64,000 bases of DNA from Fodinicola acaciae (GTDB lineage Bacteria > Actinomycetota > Actinomycetes > Mycobacteriales > HKI-0501). The stretch covers positions 124,001 to 188,000 of the forward strand of contig NZ_WOTN01000004.1 of NCBI RefSeq assembly GCF_010993745.1. Reading direction: 5' to 3'. Under the pieces are notes generated by a model. It had not been told where the DNA came from and made no database searches. It saw only the letters and a list, made by a program, of their open reading frames with translations. Shown in pieces: positions 27,073 to 36,175 of the stretch (the stretch's first letter is position 1; every line of letters starts with the position of its first letter). The translations under genes and the position numbers were made by a program.

Positions 27073-28239
27073 CTAGGCATTCCCGCCGAGGACAGGCGGA
27101 GCCGCGTCAGTGCCTTCGCCCCAGACGTCGTCGTCCTCCTGCAGCCAGGTCGAGCGTTCATCACCGCCGTCGCCTTCTTGACCATGTCCGCCACGCCCCA
27201 AGAGACCTGCGCCTCCCCGACCGGCTCCTCGTCCCGCTCCACCGGCACCGCGTCCAGCCCCGGCGCCGAGCGGCAATGCACCGAAACCAGCCGGACTCAC
27301 CGCTTTGCCGAGCGCTCCGCCTCCCGGGATTCCGCCGCTGCCGAGCCCACCAGAACCCAGCCCTGACCCGCCGCCGAGCCCGGCCGTACCGATGCCGCCT
27401 CCACCACCTGCCAGTCCGGAGCCAGTCGGCAGATGACTGCCACCGCCCGTCGGTGTGTGCGTGGTGGGGAGATGTGGCGGGGTGCTCGGTGGATACGTCG
27501 GCGTCGTAGGTGGATGTGTGGTCGTCGGTGGATGTGTGGTTGTCGGCGGAGGTGTGTTTGGCAGATGAGTCGACGGTGGCTTGGGGGTCTTCCCGAGGTC
27601 CGGGCTTCCGGTGCTCCCTGGTGGGGTGGCACCACCTGTGAGGTCCGGCTTTTCTGTGTGGGTATCGACGCTCGACGGTGGTGCCGCTGCGCCAGGTGCG
27701 CCGTCGGAGGTCGCGCCGGTCTTCTCGACCAGCGGGTCGTAGATGCGGCGCGCGTCGTCGGTTTGGTCGTTGAGCCAGTCGGTCAGGCCCGCCAATGCGT
27801 CGTACGCGAAGTTGTGCTTCACCGAGAGCTCGAAGAAACCAACCTGGATCTCGGCATGCGAGTTTCGTGCGGCGAGTACGTCCGGGAGTGCTGACGCGGG
27901 GATCGGCATCTCGCTCTGGGCCTTCGTCAGATCCGACGCAGCGGTCGACAGCGTCTGTACGATGCCGGCCCCACCGGGCCCGGTTCCTTTGTTGGCCGCC
28001 TGGATCGCCGTGTCGATGTGCGTCGCGATCGTCTTGATGTGCTTGGCCCAGGCGTCGTAGCCAGGCCCGCTCCACACCTTGTTGTCCTTGAGGTCGGTCA
28101 CGTTCTTGTTCAGGTTCTGGACGACCGAGTCAAGGTTGGCGAGCAAGGTCTTCCAAGCATCGCTGGCCGCCGTGATGTCACCAGGCCGCCCCTGTACGAC
28201 GACCTGGCTGACCATGGTCTCCCATGGAACGTCAGACAT
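27073..28239 (-). CDS. Large WXG/PPE-like ESX substrate with acidic WL-VWG tail
   Basis: This 388-residue protein has an N-terminal helical domain with W-S-G (KVWSGPGYDAWAKH, about 56), then a Pro/Thr-rich stretch (THPPTTTHPPTT), a Gly-rich stretch, and the tail STWLQEDDDVWG...APPVLG. The gene at 40425-41603 has the same order and an almost matching tail. ATG at 28239 is used; it overlaps the upstream stop by 8 nt. The architecture suggests an exported, surface-exposed ESX substrate. Confidence 0.78.
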   Translation of the reverse strand: MSDVPWETMVSQVVVQGRPGDITAASDAWKTLLANLDSVVQNLNKNVTDLKDNKVWSGPGYDAWAKHIKTIATHIDTAIQAANKGTGPGGAGIVQTLSTAASDLTKAQSEMPIPASALPDVLAARNSHAEIQVGFFELSVKHNFAYDALAGLTDWLNDQTDDARRIYDPLVEKTGATSDGAPGAAAPPSSVDTHTEKPDLTGGATPPGSTGSPDLGKTPKPPSTHLPNTPPPTTTHPPTTTHPPTTPTYPPSTPPHLPTTHTPTGGGSHLPTGSGLAGGGGGIGTAGLGGGSGLGSGGLGSGGIPGGGALGKAVSPAGFGALPLGAGAGRGAGGAGRGAGRGGAGLLGRGGHGQEGDGGDERSTWLQEDDDVWGEGTDAAPPVLGGNA

Positions 28240-28852
28240 CGTATCCGCTCCCCGAGGTTGAAGACGACGTTGACGACGTCGAGGTCGTAGACGAATGACC
28301 GTTCTTGTTGCTGGCGTCAGCGAACGCCTTGTCGATCGCCGCGGCATTGGCCTCGTTCAGGTCTTCACCGCTCTGGTAATTGCTCTTCAGCTGTCCAGTC
28401 GCCGTCGCCGCGTCCTGGAGCTCCGGCATCACCTGTTCGTACATCTTGATGAAGCTGTCGTAGAGCGACTTGTGCTTTTGCCAAAGGGTGCTCGCTGACG
28501 AGAAAGTGCCGAAGTGAGAGTTTTCCTGCGTACGACCGGTCAGCTCAAGAAACTCTGGCATCTTGTTGTACAGGCCGTTCAGATATGTGTGCATGTCGTT
28601 CAACCAGGTGATCGTCTGGTCCAACGACGTCAGGTCCCACTGCGACGGGTTTTCCGCGCCCCCGAGGTCCTTCGACACGTTCTTTGACTTGTTGCTTCCC
28701 ACGGTCAGCGAAAACCCACCGTAGAGCGTCGGCCCGCCGAACTCGTGATGCTCGATCGTGGTCTCGCCGCCATGATGCGTGACCGTGTCATGACTAAACG
28801 CGCCACCGGCCGGTCCACCGGGGCTCCAGTCGTCCTTGTCACCTTTGCCCAT
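28232..28852 (-). CDS. Helical ESX-locus protein of unknown family
   Basis: This 206-residue protein has a Gly/His-rich N terminus, a helical core (about 75-165; LDQTITWLNDMHTYLNGLYNKMPEFLEL, then a second long helix) and a Ser/Thr-rich tail (SSTTSTSSTSSSTSGSGYDV). I do not recognise the family. The helical hairpin and its position between the Esx pair and a WXG substrate suggest a secreted ESX protein. The stop overlaps the next gene. Confidence 0.65.
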   Translation of the reverse strand: MGKGDKDDWSPGGPAGGAFSHDTVTHHGGETTIEHHEFGGPTLYGGFSLTVGSNKSKNVSKDLGGAENPSQWDLTSLDQTITWLNDMHTYLNGLYNKMPEFLELTGRTQENSHFGTFSSASTLWQKHKSLYDSFIKMYEQVMPELQDAATATGQLKSNYQSGEDLNEANAAAIDKAFADASNKNGHSSTTSTSSTSSSTSGSGYDV

Positions 28853-28927
28853 GGCACTTTCCGCCTTTCACCGGCGTGCGCTCCGCGGCGCAGTCCCCGT
28901 TCGTACGTGCAGAGTCTTCAATAACAC

Positions 28928-28960
28928 GATGGCCCCGGCCCATGGTGGGGCGGGGCCATC
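28928..28960 (-). terminator. Stem-loop after the Esx pair
   Basis: GATGGCCCC (28928-28936) and GGGGCCATC (28952-28960) form a 9-bp GC-rich stem about 20 nt beyond the stop of the Esx gene at 28979. It would partly terminate transcription and raise the Esx pair over downstream genes. Confidence 0.65.
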
Positions 28961-28978
28961 GACACAATGCGATCTGGT

Positions 28979-29272
28979 TCAGCTGAAAGTGTTCTTGTTC
29001 GCCGTCTCGACAGCCTTGTAGTTGTCGTTGGCCGCGGACACCGAGGTGCCGATCGCGTTGAGAATGTTGGCCATGTCGTTGAACTTCTGGTCGACGATGC
29101 CCTGCTGCGTGTGGTACGCGGTGGACGCGTCACCGGTCCACTGGCTCTGGAAGTTCTTGATGAACGTCGTCAGGTCGTTGAGCTGCGTGGAGATCCGGCC
29201 CCACGCGAGCTTGATGTCGATGTGACCCTGCTCCAGGATCGCGTATTCGACTTTGGTCTGGTCGCCAGACAT
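28979..29272 (-). CDS. WXG100 protein (EsxA-like)
   Basis: This 97-residue protein is a typical WXG100 helical hairpin with W-T-G at the turn (SQWTGDAS, about 45). The C terminus carries YKAVE, a Y-x-x-x-E export signal seen on ESX substrates. It is paired with the Esx gene 40 nt upstream; the two should form a heterodimer exported by EccC. Confidence 0.9.
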   Translation of the reverse strand: MSGDQTKVEYAILEQGHIDIKLAWGRISTQLNDLTTFIKNFQSQWTGDASTAYHTQQGIVDQKFNDMANILNAIGTSVSAANDNYKAVETANKNTFS

Positions 29273-29312
29273 GGATTGTCACCCGTTCCTTGAGGTCAGT
29301 CGATAAGTCGGA

Positions 29313-29630
29313 TCACTTGACGTTCAGCGAGCTGAGAATGTTCGAGAACGTCGCCTGCTCGTTGTCCTCGGACGCGTCGTACGTCGCACCGACCTGCTGG
29401 AGCAGATCCGCGATGTTGTTCAACGCGTTGATCAACTGAACGGTGTCGTCATTCCACCGGGTCCGCACCTCGTGGAACTTCGCGGCCGCCTTGCCGGCCC
29501 ATCCGCCGTGCATGGCGTCCAGCTTGTTGGCAAGCTGGTTGAGCTCGCTCTGCAGGTCACCAGCAACCTGTCGGACATGGTTAGAGGCTGACGCGTGCGC
29601 GCCTTGTTCATAGGCTTGGCCGCCGGCCAT
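29313..29630 (-). CDS. WXG100 protein (EsxB-like)
   Basis: This 105-residue WXG100 protein has W-A-G at the turn (GGWAGKAA, about 43) and a C-terminal YDASE export motif (Y-x-x-x-E). It follows eccC by about 110 nt and precedes its likely partner, the EsxA-like gene. Confidence 0.9.
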   Translation of the reverse strand: MAGGQAYEQGAHASASNHVRQVAGDLQSELNQLANKLDAMHGGWAGKAAAKFHEVRTRWNDDTVQLINALNNIADLLQQVGATYDASEDNEQATFSNILSSLNVK

Positions 29631-29739
29631 GGTCCACCCCGTTCCCTCTCGTCAACTGGCCGTCCACCGGCCCCAACGGAACTGAGAGTACCCGAATGGT
29701 GCAACCCCACGTGGAAAGTTCTCCACAGGGGAGGACTCA

Positions 29740-32700
29740 TCACGAATCAGGCGGACAGTAGGCCAGCTGCACCAGCTGTACGCCATCCTTACGACGCACC
29801 ATCGTGCCGCGGCCGGGCGGCTGTGTCGACGGCCGTACGTTACCCATCAGCGGTCCCTCGTCGCGGCTGCCGGACATCACCAGGCCGGGACTGCCAATCT
29901 CCTTGATTCGCTGGATAACCGGCTCGTAGATGGCCCGTCCGGCGCCACCGGACCGGCGCGCGATGATCAGGTGCAGACCGATGTCGGTCGCTTGCGGGAT
30001 GAACTCCAGGAGGGCTTGGACCGGGTTGCCGGACGGTGTGACGACCAAGTCGTAATCGTCGATGACGACGTAGAGATCCGGTCCTTTCCACCAGCTGCGC
30101 GTGCGCAACTGCTCGGCGGTCAGATCGGGTCCCGGCAGCCGTTGCGTCATGGCTGTCTTGACGTCGTTGACCATTGGCTGGAGTGTCGCGCTCGACGCCG
30201 CATAGCCGATGACGTGTTCCGTTTCCACGGCTCCGAGCAGACTGCGTCGATAGTCGGCGATGAGGATCCGTGCCTGGTCCGGTGTGTAGCGCTGGACGAG
30301 GCCCTTCAGCACGTGCCGCAGGAATGCCGACTTGCCGCATTCCGAGTCGCCGAAGACCAGGAAATGCGGATCGGTCTGGAAGTCCAGCATCACGGGCTTC
30401 AGCTGAGCTTCATTGATACCGATCGGCAGGCCGGCCGGGTCGTCCGGCGGCGGGATTTCGGAGACCTGCAAGAGCGTCGGCAGCAGACGTACGGCCGGTG
30501 CCGGCGCGTGCGGCCAGGCTTCACGCATGCGGTGTACGAGATCCGCGACGCCGTCAGTGAGGTCTTCGGAGGAACGTTTCCCGTCAATACGCGGCAGCAC
30601 ACCGAGAAAATGCAGCTTTCCCGGCGCGAGGCCGCGGCCCGGCGAGCCGGTCGGCACATTCTGCGCGGTCCGCCGGTCGATCTCGGACTCGCTGGCGTCG
30701 CCCAGTCGCAGCTCGAGCTTTGTGCCGAGCAGGTCGCGGATGTTCGTGCGCAGCTCCAGATAACGCGCGACGGAGATGACGACGTGTACGCCGTAGCCGA
30801 GACCTCGAGCGGCGATCTGCGTGATCGTCTGCTCCAAGTCCTCGTATTCCTGCCGTACGGTGCCCCAGCCGTCGACAACCAGGAAGACGTCGCCGAACGG
30901 ATCGTCGGTGATCTCACCGGCGGCGCGGCGGCGCCGGTAGGTCGCCATCGAATCGATGCCGAGCTCGGCGAACCGCTTTTCGCGCTCGTCCAGGACCGTG
31001 GTGACCTCCGCGACCACTCGGCGGACCACCTCGGCCTCGGTACGTGCGGCCACGCCACCGAGATGCGGTAGTCCGCGCAGGCCGGCGAACGTGCCGCCAC
31101 CGAAGTCCAGGACGAAGAACTGCACCTCGCGAGGGGTATGCGTCAGCGCGAGCGATGTCACGAGGCCGCGCAGCATCGTGCTCTTGCCGCTCTGCGGACC
31201 ACCGATGACGGCGACGTGACCGCCGGCGCCGTCGAGTGGAGCCCACATCGTGTCGCGTCGCTGGTCGAAGGGCCGGTCGACGATGCCGACAGGCACGGTC
31301 AACCTTCCCAGTCCCGGCCAGCCGGCCGGGCAGAGGCCGCGGTTGGGGTCGGTGCTGAGGGGTGGAAGGAGGTCGTCCAAGGTCGGCGGGTCATCGAGCG
31401 GCGGCAGCCAGACCTGGTGCGCTGGCGGGCCCTGGCCGGTCAGGCGGCGTACGACGACGTCCAGCAAGGTCTCGCCGACTCGGTCCTCGTCGTCGCCGTT
31501 GTCGGCATCCGGCGTCTCGTCCGGGCGCGGCACCTCGACCGGCGCCAAGGTGTACGGGACGACCTGTTTCGCGGCGGCGGCGACGCGACCGGCGGACGGG
31601 GTCTCGCCGGGAGCGTGGTACGCGCCGGAGACGTACGCCGCGCGGAACCGGATCATCGTCTGCGTGTCGATTTTGAGATAGCCGTGGCCAGGTGCGGACG
31701 GCAGCTCGTACGCGTCCGGCACGCCGAGCACGATCCGTGACTCGACGGCGGAGAAGGTGCGCAGGCCGATCCGGTACGACAGATGCGTGTCCAGGCCGCG
31801 AAGTTTGCCTTCCTCCAGCCGCTGCGACGCCAGAAGCAGATGCACGGCGAGCGACCGGCCGAGCCGGCCGATCTGGACGAAGATGTCGATGAAGTCGGGT
31901 TTTGCCGACAGTAGCTCGGAAAACTCGTCGCAGACCACCAGCAGGCTCGGCAACGGCTCCAGATCGGCGCCGGCCAGCCGAGCGCGTTCGTAGTCGCGTA
32001 CGGACGAATAGTTGCCGGCCGCGCGCAGCAGCTCCTGACGGCGCACCATCTCGCCGTTGAGCGCGTCCTGCATCCGGTCGACCAGGTGCAGCTCGTCGGC
32101 CAGGTTGGTGATGACGGCGGAGGTGTGTGGCAGGTTCACCAGCGGCGCGAAGGTGGCTCCACCCTTGAAGTCGACGAGGACGAAGTTCAACGTCTCGGAC
32201 GAGTGCGTGATGGCCAGGCCGGCGACCAGCGTACGCAGCAGCTCGGATTTACCCGAGCCGGTCGCGCCGATCAGCAGGCCGTGCGGTCCCATGCCTTCCT
32301 GTGCCGACTCCTTGATGTCCAGGTCGACCGGCAGGCCGTCCGGACTCAGACCGATCGGGATCCGCAGCCGCTCGCGGTTGGGCCGCGGCCGCCAGGTCAC
32401 CGCCGGCGTCAGCGCGCCGACCTCGCCGACGCCGAGCAGGTCAGGCAGCTCGGTGGCGACCGACAGAGGTTCGTCGCCTCCGCTCGCCTGGCTCATCCGG
32501 TACGGCGCGAGCTGGCGCGCCAGGCCGTCGGCCTGCGACCAGGACAGCTGATCCGGTGCGCCGACGGAGGACGCGCCGGTGCGGCTGACGATCGACACCG
32601 TCGGCATGCCTTTACGGTCACGCTCCAGGCGCAGCACCAGCGTCGACCGCGTCACGTCGCGCGGCACATGGCCGGACATGTCGATCACCGTGGCGCCTTG

Positions 32701-33708
32701 CAGGCCGGCGCCGACCAGCTGGCACTCCGCCGTGACCTCGCCGCCGTCGAGCACGACCATCAGGTGTGGCTGGTCGGTGACGTGCGGGTTGTTCGGCGAG
32801 TGGCGGGACCGGCCGGCCAGCAGGTCCTCGAACTCCGACTCCAGCTCCTCCAGCGTCTCGGCGACCCTCCGGCCGGGACCCGCCGCGTCGCCGGCACCGG
32901 CACGCAACGCGTGCGGCAGCCACTTGCACCACTCCCAGTCGGCCCACCGGTCGTACGGCGAACAGATCGAGACCCACAGGTCGTCGGGCGAGTGCAGCGC
33001 GGCCGCCTGTGCGAGCATCGAGCGTACGAAGTCGGTCGCCAGCTCGCGGTCGCCTTGGACGATGATCCGGCCGAAGGCACGGATCGAGAGGGCCACCGGC
33101 AGGTCCGGCACGGTCGTGTGCGTGCGGACAAACCGGCGCAGCGCGATCGCCGACATCGGCTCGAGGTCTTCGACCGGCTTGGTCTCCGGCGTCACCAGCT
33201 TGACCGCCAGCCGCTGCGGACCGACGGCGATCCGCAGCTCGCCGAAGTCGTCGTCGGTGACCCGGCGTTCCCACAGCCGGCTGCCGGAAACGACCGACCA
33301 CAACGCGTCCGGCGCCGGATGCCGCCAGGTGAGCGAGGCCCGCTGCTGCTTGGACGCGCGGCGGACCTGCCGGCGTACCTGCGCCAGATAACGCATGTAG
33401 TCGCGGCGCTCGGCGTTGAGCTCGGCTTTCTCGTCGGCTCCGCCGCCGCCGAAGCTGCCGAGCATCGCGCCCAGCATCGACACGCCGAACAGGCCGCCGG
33501 CGATGTAGGTGATCGGACCGCCGCCGCGGCCGGCGTAGAGGAAAGCGAGCGCGCCGGCGCCGGCGATCGCCGGCAGAATCTGCAGGAACCGGCCGAGGCT
33601 CTTGGGCAGCTGCTCCGGCAGCTCGGGTGGCGACTCCAGCAACACCTCGCCGCGGGGCATGGCCGGCCCGTTGCGGCGAGGAGGACGGCGAAAGAGAACG
33701 GTCGCCAT
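29740..33708 (-). CDS. eccC: EccC, FtsK/SpoIIIE-type ESX motor ATPase (fused)
   Basis: This 1322-residue protein has two N-terminal membrane helices (about 44-60 and 66-84), then three ATPase domains in one chain: GATGSGKSE (about 480), GGPQSGKST (about 835) and GDSECGKSA (about 1119). Acidic Walker B strands LLVVCDEFSEL, FLVVDGWGTV and LYVVIDDYDLV match them. In some mycobacterial ESX systems this motor is split in two; here it is fused. It recognises WXG substrates and drives export. The gap to the next gene upstream (33709-33902) holds no convincing gene, only a probable promoter region. Confidence 0.95.
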   Translation of the reverse strand: MATVLFRRPPRRNGPAMPRGEVLLESPPELPEQLPKSLGRFLQILPAIAGAGALAFLYAGRGGGPITYIAGGLFGVSMLGAMLGSFGGGGADEKAELNAERRDYMRYLAQVRRQVRRASKQQRASLTWRHPAPDALWSVVSGSRLWERRVTDDDFGELRIAVGPQRLAVKLVTPETKPVEDLEPMSAIALRRFVRTHTTVPDLPVALSIRAFGRIIVQGDRELATDFVRSMLAQAAALHSPDDLWVSICSPYDRWADWEWCKWLPHALRAGAGDAAGPGRRVAETLEELESEFEDLLAGRSRHSPNNPHVTDQPHLMVVLDGGEVTAECQLVGAGLQGATVIDMSGHVPRDVTRSTLVLRLERDRKGMPTVSIVSRTGASSVGAPDQLSWSQADGLARQLAPYRMSQASGGDEPLSVATELPDLLGVGEVGALTPAVTWRPRPNRERLRIPIGLSPDGLPVDLDIKESAQEGMGPHGLLIGATGSGKSELLRTLVAGLAITHSSETLNFVLVDFKGGATFAPLVNLPHTSAVITNLADELHLVDRMQDALNGEMVRRQELLRAAGNYSSVRDYERARLAGADLEPLPSLLVVCDEFSELLSAKPDFIDIFVQIGRLGRSLAVHLLLASQRLEEGKLRGLDTHLSYRIGLRTFSAVESRIVLGVPDAYELPSAPGHGYLKIDTQTMIRFRAAYVSGAYHAPGETPSAGRVAAAAKQVVPYTLAPVEVPRPDETPDADNGDDEDRVGETLLDVVVRRLTGQGPPAHQVWLPPLDDPPTLDDLLPPLSTDPNRGLCPAGWPGLGRLTVPVGIVDRPFDQRRDTMWAPLDGAGGHVAVIGGPQSGKSTMLRGLVTSLALTHTPREVQFFVLDFGGGTFAGLRGLPHLGGVAARTEAEVVRRVVAEVTTVLDEREKRFAELGIDSMATYRRRRAAGEITDDPFGDVFLVVDGWGTVRQEYEDLEQTITQIAARGLGYGVHVVISVARYLELRTNIRDLLGTKLELRLGDASESEIDRRTAQNVPTGSPGRGLAPGKLHFLGVLPRIDGKRSSEDLTDGVADLVHRMREAWPHAPAPAVRLLPTLLQVSEIPPPDDPAGLPIGINEAQLKPVMLDFQTDPHFLVFGDSECGKSAFLRHVLKGLVQRYTPDQARILIADYRRSLLGAVETEHVIGYAASSATLQPMVNDVKTAMTQRLPGPDLTAEQLRTRSWWKGPDLYVVIDDYDLVVTPSGNPVQALLEFIPQATDIGLHLIIARRSGGAGRAIYEPVIQRIKEIGSPGLVMSGSRDEGPLMGNVRPSTQPPGRGTMVRRKDGVQLVQLAYCPPDS

Positions 33709-33902
33709 CGAGTCAAGCCCCCGTCCAGTCCGTACTGTCAGAGTGATGCGTGGTCACACGCCTCTGGCCATGTTAGGTAGTCCGTACACGATCAGGAATC
33801 ACCAGGAGGCCCTCGGCCCGCCAGCATCATCGCAGAAAGCCGGAGCCGCAGAGCGTTTCTCGTTTTCGTAGCTGATTCGCCAGCTCTTCGTCCGAGGACA
33901 CA

Positions 33903-34463
33903 TCATGATGTCTCGCCGTCGGGAAACGCCGGGGTACGCACAGGTACGGAAGTCCATTGCCGCAGGTCCTCGACGAAGGACCGAATATCCGTGTCAGCAC
34001 CGCTCAGCTCGCCAGCCCAAATCCTTCCGGCCCGGCCGGTCGAGCGGCCAACGGCCGATGTGCGCAGGTTGACCAGGACGAGAAATCTGTCTCGCGGCCC
34101 GGAAACAACGTCGATGCTTTCGAGATCTGACCACGCCAGTCGCAAATGGCGACCCAGCCGATGCGCGACGACGACTCCGGAAGCGGAAAAGGTGCTCGCT
34201 CCAAACTGGCCGGTGCTCATGTACAGGACGACCGACAGGAGAGCGATCAGGCCGCCGGCGACAACCAAACCGATCCGTATCGACCCGATGAAGGTGAGGA
34301 TGTCGTTTGGACCGCGCGCCGGGCCTCCCGACGCGCCGACCACGACCGAGACGATGCCGACGATCGCAGCGGCTATGCAAAAACCCGCCAGCCCTGTCGC
34401 TCGAATTGACCGGTGACATACAACGATCTTGTCGGCACCCCGATCGGAGCTGTTCATCGCCAC
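33903..34463 (-). CDS. Membrane protein with PH-like domain, copy 2
   Basis: This 186-residue protein has two transmembrane helices (about 24-44 and 62-82) and a C-terminal beta-rich domain (FSASGVVVAHRLGRHLRLAWSDLESIDVVSGPRDRFLVLV). The FxxSGV...RL...SWxDIE/LE pattern is like that of the protein at 23653-24267. Function is unknown. It is first in the direction of eccC, and divergent from eccD; the 284-bp region between (34464-34747) shows no other gene. Confidence 0.6.
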   Translation of the reverse strand: MAMNSSDRGADKIVVCHRSIRATGLAGFCIAAAIVGIVSVVVGASGGPARGPNDILTFIGSIRIGLVVAGGLIALLSVVLYMSTGQFGASTFSASGVVVAHRLGRHLRLAWSDLESIDVVSGPRDRFLVLVNLRTSAVGRSTGRAGRIWAGELSGADTDIRSFVEDLRQWTSVPVRTPAFPDGETS

Positions 34464-34747
34464 TCAGCCCTTTGGCTCACGGTAGATGGAGGGGCTCTTG
34501 TAGTGGATCGTCAACTTCTGGAAGTCCTCACGGTCCGCTCAGGTCGTACGGCTTCGCCGCATCGGTGTCACAATGGTTTCCCGGGTATTCCTGAGCGGAA
34601 CTCCCCTGTCCCGTTGCAGGCTGTCGCGGCCTCACCGTACTACCCCGCGTCACCCGCCTACCGCTTGTCGCGGGCCGGGGAGGTCAGTGCCGGCCTGGCC
34701 TGCGGTGAGTAGTCTGCGCACTGCCGGGAATGACGGGGAGGACGATC

Positions 34748-36139
34748 GTGCCAAGCGCAGGCGCAGGGCTGTGTCGCGTCACCGTGGTGGCGCCGAAGAC
34801 CCGGATCGACCTCGCTCTTCCGGAGGACGTGCCACTGGCCGAGCTGGTGCCGACGCTCCTCCGGTACGCGGGCGAGGAGATGGCGGAGTCCGGCTGGGCC
34901 AACGGAGGCTGGGCGTTGTCCCGGCTCGGCGCGGCGCCGCTGGACACCGGTCGCAGCTGCGTACAGCTGGAGATCCGGGACGGCGAGCAGCTGCACTTCA
35001 CGCCGCGTTCGGCGGCGCCGCCCGAGGCGGTGTTCGACGACGTGGTGGACGCGATCGCGACCGCCAGCAACGACCGCGGTGGCCGGTGGGACAAGCAGAC
35101 CAGCCGGTTGGCCGGGTTGACCGCGGCGGTCGTCGGGCTGGTGTTGATGGCCGTGGTGATCACCACTGCCGGGCCACCGCAGTTCTTCGGCGCGGCGATC
35201 GCCGGCTTCGTCACGATCGGGCTGATCGGTGCGTCGGCGGTCATCTCTCGCGCTCTGTCCGACGCACGCACCGGCAGCGTGCTCGGCGTGATGGCCATCC
35301 CGTACGCGTTCGTGACCGGTCTGCTCGCGCTCGGCGGCTCTCGTACGCTGCCGCAGCTCGGCGCGCCGCACGTGCTCGTCGGATTCACCCTGATGACCGT
35401 GGTCGCGATCCTGGTCGCGTTGGCGGTGGCCGAGTCGGTGCCGCTGTTTCTGGCGATCGCGATCGCCAGCTTTTTCGGAGCGGTCGGCGCGGCGTTCGTC
35501 GTGCTGACGCCGGCCAGCGCGGCAGGTGTGGCGGCGGTCGCCTCAGCCGTGGCAATGGGGGCCGCACCGGCGTTGCCGCTGTTGTCCTTCCGGCTGGCTC
35601 GGCTGCCGATCCCGACGATCCCGACCGGCCCGGAGGACCTCAAGACCGACACGCAGACGGTGCCAGGCGCACAGGTGCTGCGGCGCAGCCAGCTCGCCGA
35701 CCGGTTCTTCACCGCACTGCTGGTGGCGACCGCGTTGATCGTCGGCGTGACCGAGGCACTGCTCGTGCTGGACGGCTCGGTTTACGCGTGGTCGTTGTGC
35801 GCGGTCATCGCCTTCGCGCTGCTGCTGCGCGCACGTGTCCTCCGCAGTACGAGCCAGCGGCTGCCCGTACTGATCACCGGTCTGGTCGGCCTCGGTCTGC
35901 TCGCGCTGGGCGCCGCGGCCGGCGGCAATCTGCTGATCCGGCTGGCGGTGGTCGTCACCAGCATGCTGGCCGTGGTGATCGTGATCCTGCTGACCGGCCT
36001 CGTGCTACCGGGCCGGCGGTTCTCGCCGTTCTGGGGACGCGCGCTGGACATCATCGAGGTGCTGCTGGTGGTGGCGATCGTGCCGCTGGTGGTCGGTGTG
36101 CTCGGGCTCTACTCGTACGTGCACGGCCTCAACGGCTGA
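34748..36139 (+). CDS. eccD: EccD, ESX membrane channel protein
   Basis: This 463-residue protein has the EccD layout: a ubiquitin-like YukD domain (about 5-85; CRVTVVAPKTRIDLALPEDVPLAEL) and then about eleven transmembrane helices. EccD dimers form the bulk of the membrane in the ESX core. The GTG at 34748 has GGGGAGG 6 nt upstream and is preferred over the ATG at 34730, which has none. It ends about 37 nt before a convergent gene, with the palindromic repeat between. Confidence 0.92.
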   Translation: MPSAGAGLCRVTVVAPKTRIDLALPEDVPLAELVPTLLRYAGEEMAESGWANGGWALSRLGAAPLDTGRSCVQLEIRDGEQLHFTPRSAAPPEAVFDDVVDAIATASNDRGGRWDKQTSRLAGLTAAVVGLVLMAVVITTAGPPQFFGAAIAGFVTIGLIGASAVISRALSDARTGSVLGVMAIPYAFVTGLLALGGSRTLPQLGAPHVLVGFTLMTVVAILVALAVAESVPLFLAIAIASFFGAVGAAFVVLTPASAAGVAAVASAVAMGAAPALPLLSFRLARLPIPTIPTGPEDLKTDTQTVPGAQVLRRSQLADRFFTALLVATALIVGVTEALLVLDGSVYAWSLCAVIAFALLLRARVLRSTSQRLPVLITGLVGLGLLALGAAAGGNLLIRLAVVVTSMLAVVIVILLTGLVLPGRRFSPFWGRALDIIEVLLVVAIVPLVVGVLGLYSYVHGLNG

Positions 36140-36150
36140 GCCCAGCGACA

Positions 36151-36167
36151 CAATCGGAATCCGATTG
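36151..36167. repeat. Interspersed palindrome, copy 2
   Basis: CAATCGGA-A-TCCGATTG is a perfect 8-1-8 palindrome in the 36-bp gap between convergent eccD and the gene at 36176. It matches the core of the palindrome at 8003. It likely ends both transcripts. Confidence 0.7.
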
Positions 36168-36175
36168 CACCGCGG